From contig NZ_ATXN01000002.1 of assembly GCF_000421705.1 (NCBI RefSeq), positions 1,116,001 to 1,180,000 on the forward strand: DNA of 64,000 nt, given 5' to 3'. The notes under the pieces were generated by a model, which saw only the letters and a program-made list of their open reading frames with translations, searched no databases and was not told the origin of the DNA. Below are positions 35,041-44,421 of the stretch, piece by piece. Made by a program: the position numbers and the translations under genes. The DNA comes from Brevundimonas naejangsanensis DSM 23858. Its GTDB lineage: Bacteria; Pseudomonadota; Alphaproteobacteria; Caulobacterales; Caulobacteraceae. The first letter of the stretch is position 1. Every line of letters begins with the position of its first letter.

Positions 35041-35424
35041 TTACAGGCTGATCGGGTTCAGCACGCGCACCGGCTGGCCGCGCTCAAGACCCAGTTCAGC
35101 GTAGGTCCAGCTGACCGTCACGCCTTCCGCAACCAGAGCCTTGCAAAGGTCCGGCGTACGGCGCGTCAACGTCAGTTCAGCCGGATCGCCGTCCTTGATC
35201 TTGACCTCGAAGCTGGAGGTTTCGGTGCAGCCGTTGGAGCCGACCACCACATTCAGCCGCTGGCCGTCGAAGTCGACCTTGCGCACGGCTTCCAGCGCCT
35301 CGGCGCGCGTCGCCCCCTGATCAGTGACGATGGAGACCTTCTCGCCCCCCTCGTTCGAATAGATGACGCAGCCGCCCAGCAGGGGCAGCAGGGCGGCCGC
35401 AGCCGTAACAGCAGCCAGACGCAT
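35041..35424 (-). CDS. Putative lipoprotein, SNGCT-family paralog
   Basis: A 127-residue protein with a lipobox (LLPLLGGC) after a short basic N-terminus, so probably a membrane lipoprotein. The mature domain has GSNGCTETSSF, a second Cys in PDLCKALVAEGVTVSWTYAELGL and a C-terminal VRVLNPISL. The same pattern is seen in the gene at 38146, so the two are paralogs. It starts on the stop of the tiny lipoprotein gene (TGATG overlap). Function unknown. Confidence 0.7.
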   Translation of the reverse strand: MRLAAVTAAAALLPLLGGCVIYSNEGGEKVSIVTDQGATRAEALEAVRKVDFDGQRLNVVVGSNGCTETSSFEVKIKDGDPAELTLTRRTPDLCKALVAEGVTVSWTYAELGLERGQPVRVLNPISL

Positions 35425-35552
35425 CAGTTCGCCTCAGCCGGGGCCGAGTGGATGACGCGCGTGGTCGGCTTCTCGGTGGCGATGATGATGCAGCCCGACA
35501 GCATGGGCGCGGCGACCGCAGCGACGGCGAGAGCGATGATGAGACGACGCAT
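35424..35552 (-). CDS. Very small lipoprotein, 42 residues
   Basis: A 42-residue frame starting ATG 35552: MRRLIIALAVAAVAAPMLSG then Cys, a clear lipobox (LSGC), followed by IIIATEKPTTRVIHSAPAEAN. It overlaps the start of the paralog gene downstream by one base (TGATG), so the two are probably translated together. A stand-alone role as entericidin-like or lipoprotein partner is possible; nothing else can be said. Confidence 0.6.
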   Translation of the reverse strand: MRRLIIALAVAAVAAPMLSGCIIIATEKPTTRVIHSAPAEAN

Positions 35553-35639
35553 AGGATTTTCCCGTGTTGATTGACCCGACACTGCCAGCGTCGCGGTTCT
35601 GGATCACGTGAATAATCGGAAAGGCTGCGAACGCCCGCC

Positions 35640-38021
35640 TCAGGCGGCCTCTCTTGCTGCCCGCATCGGAGCGGACTGCGCGGGGGCTGCCGGGATCATG
35701 GCGGCGCCCTGCGACAGGGCGTCGGCTTCCGGCTGGGGCCGACCCAGCAGATAGCCCTGAACCTCATTACAGCCCTGAGCGCGCAGGAAGGCCAGCTGCT
35801 CGGCGGTTTCGACGCCCTCGGCCAGAACCGGGATCGCCAGGCTTTCGCCGATGGTCAGGACGGCGCGGATGATGGCCCGCGACTGGGGCGCCGCCCCGTC
35901 CAGCTCCAGCATGAAGGAGCGATCCAGCTTGATCTTGTCGAAGGGGAAGGCCTTCAGCGTCGACAGCGAGGAATAGCCGGTTCCGAAATCATCCATGGCG
36001 ATGGTGACGCCCAGCGCCTTCAGCTGACGCAGCACATGTGTAGTGCGCTCCATGTCGGTGATCATCGCCGTCTCGGTGATCTCAAGCTCCAGACGCGACG
36101 GCGACAGGCCGGTCTCCATCAGGATCTGATGCACCAGACGCGGCAGGTCGACATGGCTCAGTTGGACCGGCGACAGATTGACCGCAATGCGGTGCGGCTC
36201 GGCCCAGGCGGCGGCCTGCCGGCAGGCCTGACGCAGGACCCATTCGCCGATCGGCAGGATGAGCCCGGTCTCCTCGGCCACGGGAATGAAGTCTGCAGGC
36301 GACGTGTAGCGGCCTTCGTCGTTCTTCCAGCGCAGCAGGACTTCATACCCGGTGGCCCGGCCCGTCTCGACCGAGGCCTGCACCTGATAGTGCAGTTCGA
36401 ACTGTTCGCGCTCCAGCGCCTCGCGCAGCGCCTGGGTGACGCGGCGGCGCGCGCGGACGGCCTGATCCATGTCCGCTTCATAGAAGCAGACATCCTGGGT
36501 CAGAGAGGCCTTGGCGCGATACATGGCCAGATCCGCGTTGTTGATCAGGGTGGAGACGTCCTGGGCGTCTTCAGGCCATAGGGAAACACCGATGCTGGCG
36601 CCGCACGACAGGTCGGCGTGCTCGATGGTCACGGTCTGAATCGCCGCCTCGCGCAGACGTTCGGCCACGGCGAGAGCCTCGTCCCGGTTCGAGACAGACG
36701 CCAGAGCCAGGAATTCGTCGCCGCCCTGGCGCGCAATGAACTCGCCCTCCTGCAGGGCCGCCCTCATCCGCTCGGCGATGGTGCACAGAAGCCGATCGCC
36801 GACGGCGTGGCCGTACAGGTCGTTCACCTCTTTGAACCGATCAAGGTCCAGGGCGAACAGGGCCAGATTCTCGCCTTCCGCCGCCGTCTTCTTCAGCCGG
36901 GTCAGCCGTTCCAGGAAGGAAGCCCTGTTAGGCAAGCCGGTCAGGCTGTCGTTCCGCGCCAGATGAGCGATCCGACGCTCCTGAGCCATCCGGTCGCGGA
37001 GGTCGCGCACCGCATAGATCATGGTGCGCCCGCCGGTGGTCTGGTCGCGACGGGCCGACAGCTCGATGGCGACGTCTCCGACGTCGGACCGCAGCACGGT
37101 CTGGGCCATGGCGCCGTCGGCGAGACGATGCGCGTCCTCGACCCATTGCTCCAGACTCGCCCCCATCAGGACTTCGCGCTCGACTCCCAGCAGGGTCGCC
37201 AGGACTTCATTAGCGGCGATGATGGCGCCGTCGCGCTCGATGGCCATGCCGTCGACGCTGCTATCGATCAGATATTGTTGACGTTCGCGGTGCAGTGCGT
37301 GCGCCTGACGGTCCAGAACGTGGCTGGCGGCGCCCGCCCCCAGCACCAGCAGGCCCACCCCGGCGACGCCCAGCGCCAGCACATGCTGCGCATCCTCGCC
37401 AGTCAGCACGCCGTCTGCGGCGACGAAGGGAATGATGGTCATCGCCGCCATCGCCGTGAAATGCAGGCAGACGATGCCCAGAACCATCGCCGCAGCGCCT
37501 TTGATGCGGGCGAACCGATCCTGTTCGCAGGCGCTCAGTTGGAAGGCGGCGGCGCCGAACACCACCGATCCGATCAGGGAGGCGGCGACATAGGCGTAGG
37601 ACCAGTGCACCACGCCCTCCACCGCCATGGCGGCCATGCCGACAAAGTGCATGGCGGCGACCGCCAGTCCGAACACCGCCCCGCCAAGGGCAGGCGCGAA
37701 ACGTCCGCGGATCGTCGCCCCGCCCAGAGCCAGGCCGACACCCACAATGGCGATGGCTAGCGAGACGCCGGTCAACAGCGGCTCATAGGCGATATCCACG
37801 CCCGGCCGGTAGGCGATCATGGCGACGAAGTGGGTGCACCAGATGGTGGCGCCGCCCGCCAGCGCCCCCAGGAAGAGCCAGGATGCCAGGGAGACGCCAC
37901 GCTCATCACGGACTCTGCGTAGAAGGCCGCTGGTGATCCAACTGCCAACCAGACAGATAAAAGCGGCCAGAGCCACCAGACCGAAATGGTGGTCATCGGT
38001 CAGACACGAAAGAACGCGCAT
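35640..38021 (-). CDS. MHYT-PAS-GGDEF-EAL protein
   Basis: Membrane c-di-GMP protein of 793 residues. Three MHYT repeats appear in the N-terminal membrane part as THFVAM, MHFVGM and LHFTAM, each between helices, which is the proposed copper/O2-sensing layout. A PAS domain follows (around residue 250), then GGDEF with intact RQGGDEFLAL and the Mg ligands DLDRFKEVND, then an EAL domain in which EAL itself is EVL (YEVLLRWKN) while NLSPVQLS, ETAMI and DDFGTGYSS are intact. It may make c-di-GMP, degrade it, or both. The gene lies between two paralogous lipoproteins and a tiny lipoprotein, all on the same strand. Confidence 0.92.
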   Translation of the reverse strand: MRVLSCLTDDHHFGLVALAAFICLVGSWITSGLLRRVRDERGVSLASWLFLGALAGGATIWCTHFVAMIAYRPGVDIAYEPLLTGVSLAIAIVGVGLALGGATIRGRFAPALGGAVFGLAVAAMHFVGMAAMAVEGVVHWSYAYVAASLIGSVVFGAAAFQLSACEQDRFARIKGAAAMVLGIVCLHFTAMAAMTIIPFVAADGVLTGEDAQHVLALGVAGVGLLVLGAGAASHVLDRQAHALHRERQQYLIDSSVDGMAIERDGAIIAANEVLATLLGVEREVLMGASLEQWVEDAHRLADGAMAQTVLRSDVGDVAIELSARRDQTTGGRTMIYAVRDLRDRMAQERRIAHLARNDSLTGLPNRASFLERLTRLKKTAAEGENLALFALDLDRFKEVNDLYGHAVGDRLLCTIAERMRAALQEGEFIARQGGDEFLALASVSNRDEALAVAERLREAAIQTVTIEHADLSCGASIGVSLWPEDAQDVSTLINNADLAMYRAKASLTQDVCFYEADMDQAVRARRRVTQALREALEREQFELHYQVQASVETGRATGYEVLLRWKNDEGRYTSPADFIPVAEETGLILPIGEWVLRQACRQAAAWAEPHRIAVNLSPVQLSHVDLPRLVHQILMETGLSPSRLELEITETAMITDMERTTHVLRQLKALGVTIAMDDFGTGYSSLSTLKAFPFDKIKLDRSFMLELDGAAPQSRAIIRAVLTIGESLAIPVLAEGVETAEQLAFLRAQGCNEVQGYLLGRPQPEADALSQGAAMIPAAPAQSAPMRAAREAA

Positions 38022-38145
38022 GCGGGGGAGACGCCAAGCAGGAAAAAACGGCCTGCCGTTCTATGGCTCAGGCCTTAAACCCGACTGTCCGAGCGTGGCT
38101 AACGAAGGCTGAAGATTCAGCGCGCCCGGGGCTTGGAACTGCGGC

Positions 38146-38526
38146 CTATTGGGCCACGCCCTCGTCGCCGTTCAGCAGATATGGATTGTTGACGACCACA
38201 TTGGCGCCGGGCGGCAGGCCCATCTCCTCGAAGGTCCATTGCAGTTGGACGCCGTCCTTGACCGGGCGGGTGCAGCGATCCTCATCCAGGCGGCGCAAGG
38301 TAATGACCGCCGAATCCTTCAGCCGGGTGATGAAGGGTTTCACGTCGCCCTTGTCAGTGCAGCCGTTGGAGCTGACGCGAAACACCGCCAGGTCGCGCGT
38401 GAAGGCGGCGGCGTGGATCGGCTCCAGCTGGCCCGGCATGCCTTCGGTCCTCACCAGTTCACCCGGCGCATGGGCGCAGGCGGCGAGCCCGGCAGCGAGA
38501 ACCAGACCAAAGAAAGACCTTCTCAT
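38146..38526 (-). CDS. Putative lipoprotein, SNGCT-family paralog
   Basis: A 126-residue exported protein (LVLAAGLAACAHAP, lipobox-like LAAC). The mature domain has SSNGCTDKGDV, RCTRPVKDGVQLQWTFEEMGL and a C-terminal VVVNNPYLL, the same order as the 35041 gene: SNGCT, then a Cys, then GV-x-x-x-WT-x-x-E-x-GL and an NP near the end. It lies directly upstream of the GGDEF-EAL gene (124 bases). Confidence 0.7.
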   Translation of the reverse strand: MRRSFFGLVLAAGLAACAHAPGELVRTEGMPGQLEPIHAAAFTRDLAVFRVSSNGCTDKGDVKPFITRLKDSAVITLRRLDEDRCTRPVKDGVQLQWTFEEMGLPPGANVVVNNPYLLNGDEGVAQ

Positions 38527-38611
38527 GTTCGGCCTCCCTGGGCGCGACCCTGTTGATTATCCATTGTGCGCGCAATTGGCCCGAAAGTGAACCGTCAGGG
38601 CCGCAATATGA

Positions 38612-38643
38612 ACAAAGAAAGGCCCCGGCGTCGCCGGGGCCTT
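38612..38643 (-). terminator. Terminator after rpsD
   Basis: An 11-bp GC-rich hairpin (AAGGCCCCGGC and complement) with a 3-base loop; the minus strand continues TCTTTGTT. It lies about 40 bases after the rpsD stop. Confidence 0.75.
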
Positions 38644-38684
38644 CCAAAGAACCGTGGCCAAGAACCTTGGCTGATCCGTCGAAC

Positions 38685-39302
38685 TTACGAGGAGTAGTAT
38701 TCGACGACCAGGTTCGGCTCCATCTTCACCGGGTACGGAACGTCGGACAGTTCCGGCACGCGGCCGTAACGGACCGAGAAACCGCGATCGCCCAGTTCCA
38801 GATAGTCAGGCAGGTCACGCTCGCTCGACTGCTGGGCTTCCAGCACCAGAGCCATGTTGCGCGACTTCTCCTTGACCTCGATGACCTGGCCCGGCTTGAC
38901 GCGGTACGAACCGATGTCGACCTTCTTGCCGTCGACGGTGACGTGGCCGTGCGAGACGAACTGACGGGCGGCCCAGACGGTCGGCACGAACTTGGCGCGG
39001 TAGACGATGGCGTCCAGGCGCGATTCCAGCAGACCGATCAGGTTTTCCGAGGTGTTGCCCTTGCGGCGGGCGGCTTCGGCGTAGGTCGCCGCGAATTGCT
39101 TCTCGGTGATGTTGCCGTAGTAGCCCTTCAGCTTCTGCTTGGCCTTCAGCTGCAGACCAAAGTCAGAAACCTTGGACTTGCGGCGCTGACCGTGCTGGCC
39201 GGGGCCGTAGGAGCGCTTGTTGACAGGAGACTTGGCGCGACCCCACAGGTTTTCACCCATGGCCCGGTCGAGCTTGTACTTGGCGCTGTGGCGCTTGGAC
39301 AT
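38685..39302 (-). CDS. rpsD: 30S ribosomal protein S4
   Basis: Primary 16S rRNA-binding protein, 205 residues. The N-terminal [18 protein letters not shown], the S4 domain [12 protein letters not shown]...[22 protein letters not shown] and the end [24 protein letters not shown] are standard. It is monocistronic here with its own terminator. Confidence 0.97.
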   Translation of the reverse strand: MSKRHSAKYKLDRAMGENLWGRAKSPVNKRSYGPGQHGQRRKSKVSDFGLQLKAKQKLKGYYGNITEKQFAATYAEAARRKGNTSENLIGLLESRLDAIVYRAKFVPTVWAARQFVSHGHVTVDGKKVDIGSYRVKPGQVIEVKEKSRNMALVLEAQQSSERDLPDYLELGDRGFSVRYGRVPELSDVPYPVKMEPNLVVEYYSS

Positions 39303-39566
39303 ATGTCACTCTTCATCATGATGCGGCCCGGCCCCTCCCCGATTGGAGCGGCGATCTCAACGGCGGTCCACGCATCGTCCGTAATAGACATCGCGCCTCG
39401 GGACGAACCCGATGCGAGAAGGGCGGGCTTATGAAGGCGACGCGCCGCGGAGTCAATGTCCCCGACCATTCTGGTCCCTGCATGACAGAAAGGAAACTTG
39501 AGCCCGCAGCCCCGTCCCGTGCAGTTGTCCGAGCAAGAAGAAACAGCTCGGGAGGCTGACAACATC

Positions 39567-41036
39567 ATGAAAAAGCTTTGGCTTACGGCGGCGGCGGCCC
39601 TGACCGTTCTAGCGACGGCGGCGGCGCAGGCCGGCGAGGCCGACCGACCTTATGCTGTGGCGCTCTCGGGGCGGATCATCGACGGCTCGGGCGCGGCGCC
39701 CATCCCTGAAGGTCGGGTCGTGGCGATCGACGGCGTCATCACCTGCGTCGGCAGGGCGGACGATTGTCCCGCGCCTCCCGGCGCCGTTTTCATCGACGCG
39801 GGCGAAGGCAGCATCATGCCCGGCCTGATCGATCTGCACGCCCACCCGCGCCCCCACTACTATGGCTGGTTCCTGGCTTCGGGCGTGACCACGGTGCGAT
39901 CCGCCAACACCGACCTTGCTATGGTCCGCGCCCTTCAGGCCCTGCCTGCGCCGCAGACCCGTCTGATTTGGGCCGGCCCAATGCTGGACGGCGATAACAG
40001 CATCATCAAACGTTTCTATCCCGAAGCAGAGCCCGGCGCGCTCTCACCGGCCCGCCCGGCCGATGGCCTGTCGCTGGAAGGCGTTGAACTGCTGATCGCC
40101 GAGACGCCCGAACAGGCGATCGCCGCCGTCGACGCCCTGGCGGCGGAAGGGGCCGACTGGGTCAAGCTGTACGAGCAGTTGCCGCCTGACGCCTTCGCCG
40201 CCGCCGTCCAGCGCGCCAGGACGCTGGGTCTGCCTACAATGGCCGATCTGGGCATGGCCTCGACGCGCGGACTCGGGGGCGCCGAGGTCGATCTGCTTGA
40301 GGCCGCCGCTCTGGGCATTGATAGTCTCGAGCACGCCAGCGGCGCAGCCTTGGCCTACCAGCGTCTGGGCGGCGACCTGGAGAAGGACGCTCTCGATCCC
40401 GCTCTGATTGATCAGCTTGCCCGCGCCCTGCTGACGGCGAAGACGGCGCTGGTGCCTACCCTGTCTGTCTCTCACTTCACGGCCGAGCCGGAATCGCCCG
40501 AGCCGGTTTTGTCCGAACTGCCGTTAGGCGCCGCGCGGGGGACGGTCCGCGACGGCCTGGACCAGCAATGGCGCGGCATCCATCAGCATTTTCATAGCAG
40601 CCCTGGGAGCAACGCAAAGGCGAAGCTGGACGCCCGCATCGGCGCCGCCGTGATGGTGCGCCTGGCCCAGTTGGGCGGCCGCATAGGCGCTGGCTCCGAC
40701 ACGCCCGCAGGCGCTTACAACCTGCCGGGCGGCGGCCTTCATCTGGAAATGGAGTTGATGACCCGTGCGGGCCTGAGCCCCCTTCAGGCCTTGTCGGCGG
40801 CGACCGGGTCCGCAGCAGACATCCTTCAGCGCAAGGATATCGGCCTCATCGCCGTCGGACGCCGCGCTGATTTGCTGGTGGTCGCCGGCGACCCGTCGCA
40901 GGATATCCGCGCCACCCGCCGCCTGCGCCAGATCATTCTGGACGGCCGGATACTTGATCCCGCCGCCATGCAGAGGCGGGCGCTGGATGACGGCGAGACG
41001 CTGTTGGCCGCCCTCATGGCCAAGCAGGGAGATTAA
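39567..41036 (+). CDS. Exported amidohydrolase
   Basis: A 489-residue amidohydrolase superfamily enzyme with a signal peptide (MKKLWLTAAAALTVLATAAAQA). Metal-site signatures: GLIDLHAHPRPHYYG near residue 99, GIDSLEHASG for the later His, and GAGSDTPAG for the Asp; the lysine in WVKLYEQ is the candidate carboxylated residue. ATG 39567 with GGAGG 13 bases upstream is the start. Closest known groups are imidazolonepropionase-like and prolidase-type dipeptidases; substrate unknown. Confidence 0.75.
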   Translation: MKKLWLTAAAALTVLATAAAQAGEADRPYAVALSGRIIDGSGAAPIPEGRVVAIDGVITCVGRADDCPAPPGAVFIDAGEGSIMPGLIDLHAHPRPHYYGWFLASGVTTVRSANTDLAMVRALQALPAPQTRLIWAGPMLDGDNSIIKRFYPEAEPGALSPARPADGLSLEGVELLIAETPEQAIAAVDALAAEGADWVKLYEQLPPDAFAAAVQRARTLGLPTMADLGMASTRGLGGAEVDLLEAAALGIDSLEHASGAALAYQRLGGDLEKDALDPALIDQLARALLTAKTALVPTLSVSHFTAEPESPEPVLSELPLGAARGTVRDGLDQQWRGIHQHFHSSPGSNAKAKLDARIGAAVMVRLAQLGGRIGAGSDTPAGAYNLPGGGLHLEMELMTRAGLSPLQALSAATGSAADILQRKDIGLIAVGRRADLLVVAGDPSQDIRATRRLRQIILDGRILDPAAMQRRALDDGETLLAALMAKQGD

Positions 41037-41042
41037 GCAGAA

Positions 41043-41074
41043 CGGCCGCCGCTTCCCATCGGAAACGGCGGCCG
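41043..41074. terminator. Hairpin between convergent amidohydrolase and sodB
   Basis: Nine-bp perfect stem (CGGCCGCCG and CGGCGGCCG) with a 14-base loop, no T-run. Possible bidirectional terminator. Confidence 0.4.
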
Positions 41075-41101
41075 CAGATCAAGCGCTCAGACGCCGGGCG
41101 A

Positions 41102-41716
41102 TCAGCCCTTGGCGGCTTCGTACAGTTCGTTGACCTTGTTCCAGTTCACCACCGACCAGAAGGCCTTGAGGTAGTCGACGCGGCGGTTCTGGTACTTGAG
41201 GTAGTAGGCGTGCTCCCACACGTCGGCGGCCAGAAGGACGGCGCCCTTCTCGTCGGCCAGGTCCATCAGCGGGTTGTCCTGGTTCGGCGTCGAGGTGACC
41301 TTCAGCTTGCCGTCCTGGAGGATCAGCCAGGCCCAGCCCGAGCCGAACTGACCGGCGCCGGCGGCGTCGAAGTCAGCCTTGAACTTGTCCATGCCGCCCA
41401 GTTCGGCGTCGATCTTGGCGGCCAGTTCGGCCGAGGGCGCGCCCGCCTTGTCGGCCGGGGCCAGCAGTTCCCAGAACAGGCTGTGGTTCCAGTGGCCGCC
41501 GCCGTTGTTGCGGACCGCCTTGGGCAGCTTCGACATCTGGGCGAACAGGTCTTCGAGCGACTTGCCCTGCAGCGAGGAGTCGGCGTCGATCGCCTTGTTC
41601 AGATTGTCGACGTAGGTCTGGTGATGCTTGTCGTGGTGGAAGGTCATCGTCTCCTTGTCGATGGCCGGCTCCAGCGCGTCATAGGCGTAGGGCAGCGGGG
41701 GCAGGGTGAAGGCCAT
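41102..41716 (-). CDS. sodB: Superoxide dismutase (Fe/Mn family, probably Fe)
   Basis: Converts superoxide to oxygen and peroxide; 204 residues. Metal ligands are His in [17 protein letters not shown], His in [13 protein letters not shown], and Asp and His in [29 protein letters not shown] is the region used to separate Fe and Mn types and looks like the Fe group. Start ATG 41716 with GAGGAG upstream. Confidence 0.92.
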   Translation of the reverse strand: MAFTLPPLPYAYDALEPAIDKETMTFHHDKHHQTYVDNLNKAIDADSSLQGKSLEDLFAQMSKLPKAVRNNGGGHWNHSLFWELLAPADKAGAPSAELAAKIDAELGGMDKFKADFDAAGAGQFGSGWAWLILQDGKLKVTSTPNQDNPLMDLADEKGAVLLAADVWEHAYYLKYQNRRVDYLKAFWSVVNWNKVNELYEAAKG

Positions 41717-41909
41717 GGGAGACTCCTCTTTACGGCGTGTGATTCCTCTGGACCCTATCTAGGGCCGCGCGCGACATACCCAAGCCTTGAACGTCGCCTT
41801 TGTTCACAATTGTCGAGCCAAGGCCGTTTTTCGGAACCTAAAGAGGCAAATAACGGTTTTCCGAGCGCCCCGGACCGTCATTGCGGTCGCTTTTCAAGGA
41901 CGGCGCATC

Positions 41910-42092
41910 ATGCCTGTCCGTTCTCGCGACGCCTTCCTCTCCGACGCCGAAGCGGAAAGCCTGCGCCTGCGGTTGCTGGAAGTGATTCCACGTCTGCGCC
42001 GTCATCAGTTGCTCGATCTCGCCGACACCCTGCACGAAGCTGCGCGGGAGCGCCGCTGGTCGTCGGACGATAGGCTCGACCTCAGGGCCTGA
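41910..42092 (+). CDS. Small conserved protein, 60 residues
   Basis: A short basic protein: MPVRSRDAFLSDAEAESLR then helical LLEVIPRLRRHQLLDLADTLHEAARERRW and an acidic tail. ATG 41910 has AAGGA at a good distance. It lies between sodB and cckA on the opposite strand. No family recognised; a helical regulator or stress protein is possible. Confidence 0.5.
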   Translation: MPVRSRDAFLSDAEAESLRLRLLEVIPRLRRHQLLDLADTLHEAARERRWSSDDRLDLRA

Positions 42093-42107
42093 CGCCCTCG
42101 CCCTGCA

Positions 42108-44213
42108 TCAGCTCGCGTGAAGCTCCTGCTTCACCCGTTCGGCCAGGGTCTTGATATCCAGAGGCTTGGGCAGGAAGGATACTCCCACCTCGTCCTGCAG
42201 CAGGTCCGAGAAGTCGCTCTCGGCATAGCCCGAGATGAACATGACCGGGGCGTCGCCCAGGAACGGCCGCGCCTTCCTCAGCAGCGACGGCCCGTCCAGC
42301 CCCGGCATGATGACGTCCGAGATCAGCATGTCGATCTGGCCCGCCCATTCCTCGGCCAGGATCAGGGCCTCCTCGCCGTCGGCGGCCTCGATCACCTCAT
42401 AGCCGCGCTGGCGCAGCAGGCGGGCGGCGATGCCGCGCACGGCGGCCTCGTCCTCGACGAACAGGATGCGGCCCGCGCCCGACAGGTCGCGCGGCGCCTT
42501 GACGACCTTCTCGACCACCGGGGCCTCGACCAGTTCCTCGGCCGTGGCGGCGGGCAGGAAGATGCGGAAGGCGGCGCCCGCATTCTCAAGATTGGCGACG
42601 GTGATGTGGCCGCCCGCCTGCTGGGCGATGCCGTAGACGGTGGCCAGACCCATGCCCGTTCCCTCGTTCACCGCCTTGGTGGTGAAAAAGGGCTCGAAGA
42701 TCTTGTCCAGCAGGGCGGTCGGCACGCCGGGGCCGGTATCCGACACCTCGATCAGGGCGACGTCCTCGGTGGCCTCGCGCCAGCCAAGGTCGCGGGCCTG
42801 GGCGCCCGTCAGGCGGCGGGTGCGGATGGTGACGACGCCCGCGCCCGGCTCAACCACGCCGCGCATGGCGTCGCGGGCGTTGACGGCCAGGTTCATCACC
42901 GCCGTCTCCAGCTGGCTCTTGTCGGCCAGCACCAGCGGCAGGTCGCGGCCATAGTCGGTCTCCAGCCGCACGTCCTCGCGCAGCAAACGACGCAGAAGCA
43001 CGGCGAACTCGCCGACCAGCTCGCCCAGGTCCAGCCGCTCGCGCCGCACCGTCGACTTGCGCGAAAAGGCCAGCAGCTTGCGCACCAGATCGGCGGCGCG
43101 GATGGCCGTCTGGCGGATTTCGTTCAGCCCTTCATAGGAGGGGTCGCCGACCGGGTGCCGCTCCAGCAGGCCCGACAGCTGCAACTGGATCGCCGTCAGC
43201 AGGTTGTTGAAGTCGTGCGCGACCCCGCCCGCCAGCTGGCCCACGGCCTGCATCTTCTGGGCCTGAGACAGCTGGAGCTCCATCGACTTCTGCGCCGCCA
43301 CGTCGAACAGCCAGACGCGGCGTCTGTCGCCTTCGGGCGCGACATAGAGGTGCAGCTGGCGATCCGGGTGAGCGCGGGCGATCAGCTCGATCGGGCCGGA
43401 CGATCCGGCCTCCAGCTTGACCCTGGCCTCGGCCACGCCCGCCGGGTCGAACAGATGGCCGAAGGCGGCGTCGCCCGAGGCGGCCGGGCCGGTCAGCAGG
43501 GCCATCGCCGCATTCGGCTCCTCAGCCCGGCCTGCGAACAGGTCCTCGCCCCCGATCACGGCCGAGCCGAAAGGCGCCCCGGCGGCCATGGCGCGGGCCT
43601 CGCCCGTCGGGGCGGCGGGCTGAGGCGCGACGGGCGCGCTGGGAGCCAGCGGCAGGACGGCGTCGGGCGCCGCGCGAACCAGAAAACGCCCCTGCCCGGC
43701 CTGTCCGATCAGCACCTCTTTCTCTCGCGGGCCGATCTGGACGATGGCGCGCCCCTGCTGGCCCTCACGCGCCTGTGCGAAGGCCATGTAGAGGGCCTGC
43801 GCCGACTTGCCACGTGGAAGCGTTGTGACGGTTCCGTTCTCCTCGGCCCAGGCGGCGTTGTAGGCCAGCACCTGTCCCGACGGCCACACCAGGGCGGCGG
43901 GCTCGGCCAGGGCGTCCAGCATCTCGACCGCCGTATCGCCATTGGCCCGCCGAACCTCGGCCCGACCGAAGGCGAACAGCCAAATCAAGGCCGTAGCGCC
44001 GGCCGCGAAGATCAGCATCAGGCCCGGCGCGCTGAAGGCGTTGGCCCGAAAGGCCGGATAGGCGATGGCGGCGACCGCCAGGGTGAAGCCCACGGCCATG
44101 ATCACCAGCAGGGGATCGAACGTCGGGCGGCGCGTCGCCTGCGCCTTCAACCTGTCTTGGGGTCGGGAAATCATCATGGCGTCTCGCCCGCGCGAATCAG
44201 GGTTCGTCAGCAT
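42108..44213 (-). CDS. cckA: Hybrid sensor kinase/phosphatase CckA
   Basis: Cell-cycle kinase that feeds phosphate through ChpT to CtrA and CpdR in Caulobacter. The 701-residue chain has two N-terminal membrane helices, PAS-like regions to about residue 310, then a kinase core with [22 protein letters not shown] (HisKA of the CckA type), DTGPGVP and [12 protein letters not shown], and a C-terminal receiver with the phospho-acceptor Asp in [12 protein letters not shown]. Length matches Caulobacter CckA (about 690). The start is uncertain between 44213 and ATG 44177. Directly after flhB, as in Caulobacter; a family A element sits between them. Confidence 0.95.
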   Translation of the reverse strand: MLTNPDSRGRDAMMISRPQDRLKAQATRRPTFDPLLVIMAVGFTLAVAAIAYPAFRANAFSAPGLMLIFAAGATALIWLFAFGRAEVRRANGDTAVEMLDALAEPAALVWPSGQVLAYNAAWAEENGTVTTLPRGKSAQALYMAFAQAREGQQGRAIVQIGPREKEVLIGQAGQGRFLVRAAPDAVLPLAPSAPVAPQPAAPTGEARAMAAGAPFGSAVIGGEDLFAGRAEEPNAAMALLTGPAASGDAAFGHLFDPAGVAEARVKLEAGSSGPIELIARAHPDRQLHLYVAPEGDRRRVWLFDVAAQKSMELQLSQAQKMQAVGQLAGGVAHDFNNLLTAIQLQLSGLLERHPVGDPSYEGLNEIRQTAIRAADLVRKLLAFSRKSTVRRERLDLGELVGEFAVLLRRLLREDVRLETDYGRDLPLVLADKSQLETAVMNLAVNARDAMRGVVEPGAGVVTIRTRRLTGAQARDLGWREATEDVALIEVSDTGPGVPTALLDKIFEPFFTTKAVNEGTGMGLATVYGIAQQAGGHITVANLENAGAAFRIFLPAATAEELVEAPVVEKVVKAPRDLSGAGRILFVEDEAAVRGIAARLLRQRGYEVIEAADGEEALILAEEWAGQIDMLISDVIMPGLDGPSLLRKARPFLGDAPVMFISGYAESDFSDLLQDEVGVSFLPKPLDIKTLAERVKQELHAS

Positions 44214-44253
44214 ACCGAAGCTCTTTCGCGCGCCCTAACGCGCAGCCGCGACG

Positions 44254-44405
44254 CCTCTCCCTCCCCTTCATGGGGAGGGTGGTCGCACAGCGACCGGGTG
44301 GGGAGGGCGAGGTGATGCTGGATGCCGCGCTTGACCAGCCAAGACGCCCCCACCCGACTTCGGCCTGTCGGCCTCAGCCACCCTCCCCATGAAGGGGAGG
44401 GAGAG
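44254..44405. repeat. Family A palindromic element, copy 4
   Basis: Complete double-hairpin copy in the gap between flhB and cckA, both on the minus strand, so it lies between the flagellar operon and cckA. Inner stems are GGTCGC-ACA-GCGACC and CGGCCTGTCGGCC. Confidence 0.9.
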
Positions 44406-44421
44406 ACGATACCCTCGCCCC

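Noticed and set aside
36618..37760. 380-residue frame antisense to the GGDEF-EAL gene
   Set aside because: Shadow of a well-supported coding gene; no recognisable domain.
44230..44245. GCGCGTTAGGGC on the minus strand, matching part of the tandem hairpin unit at 25.3 kb
   Set aside because: Only a 12-base match without the paired left arm; could be chance.
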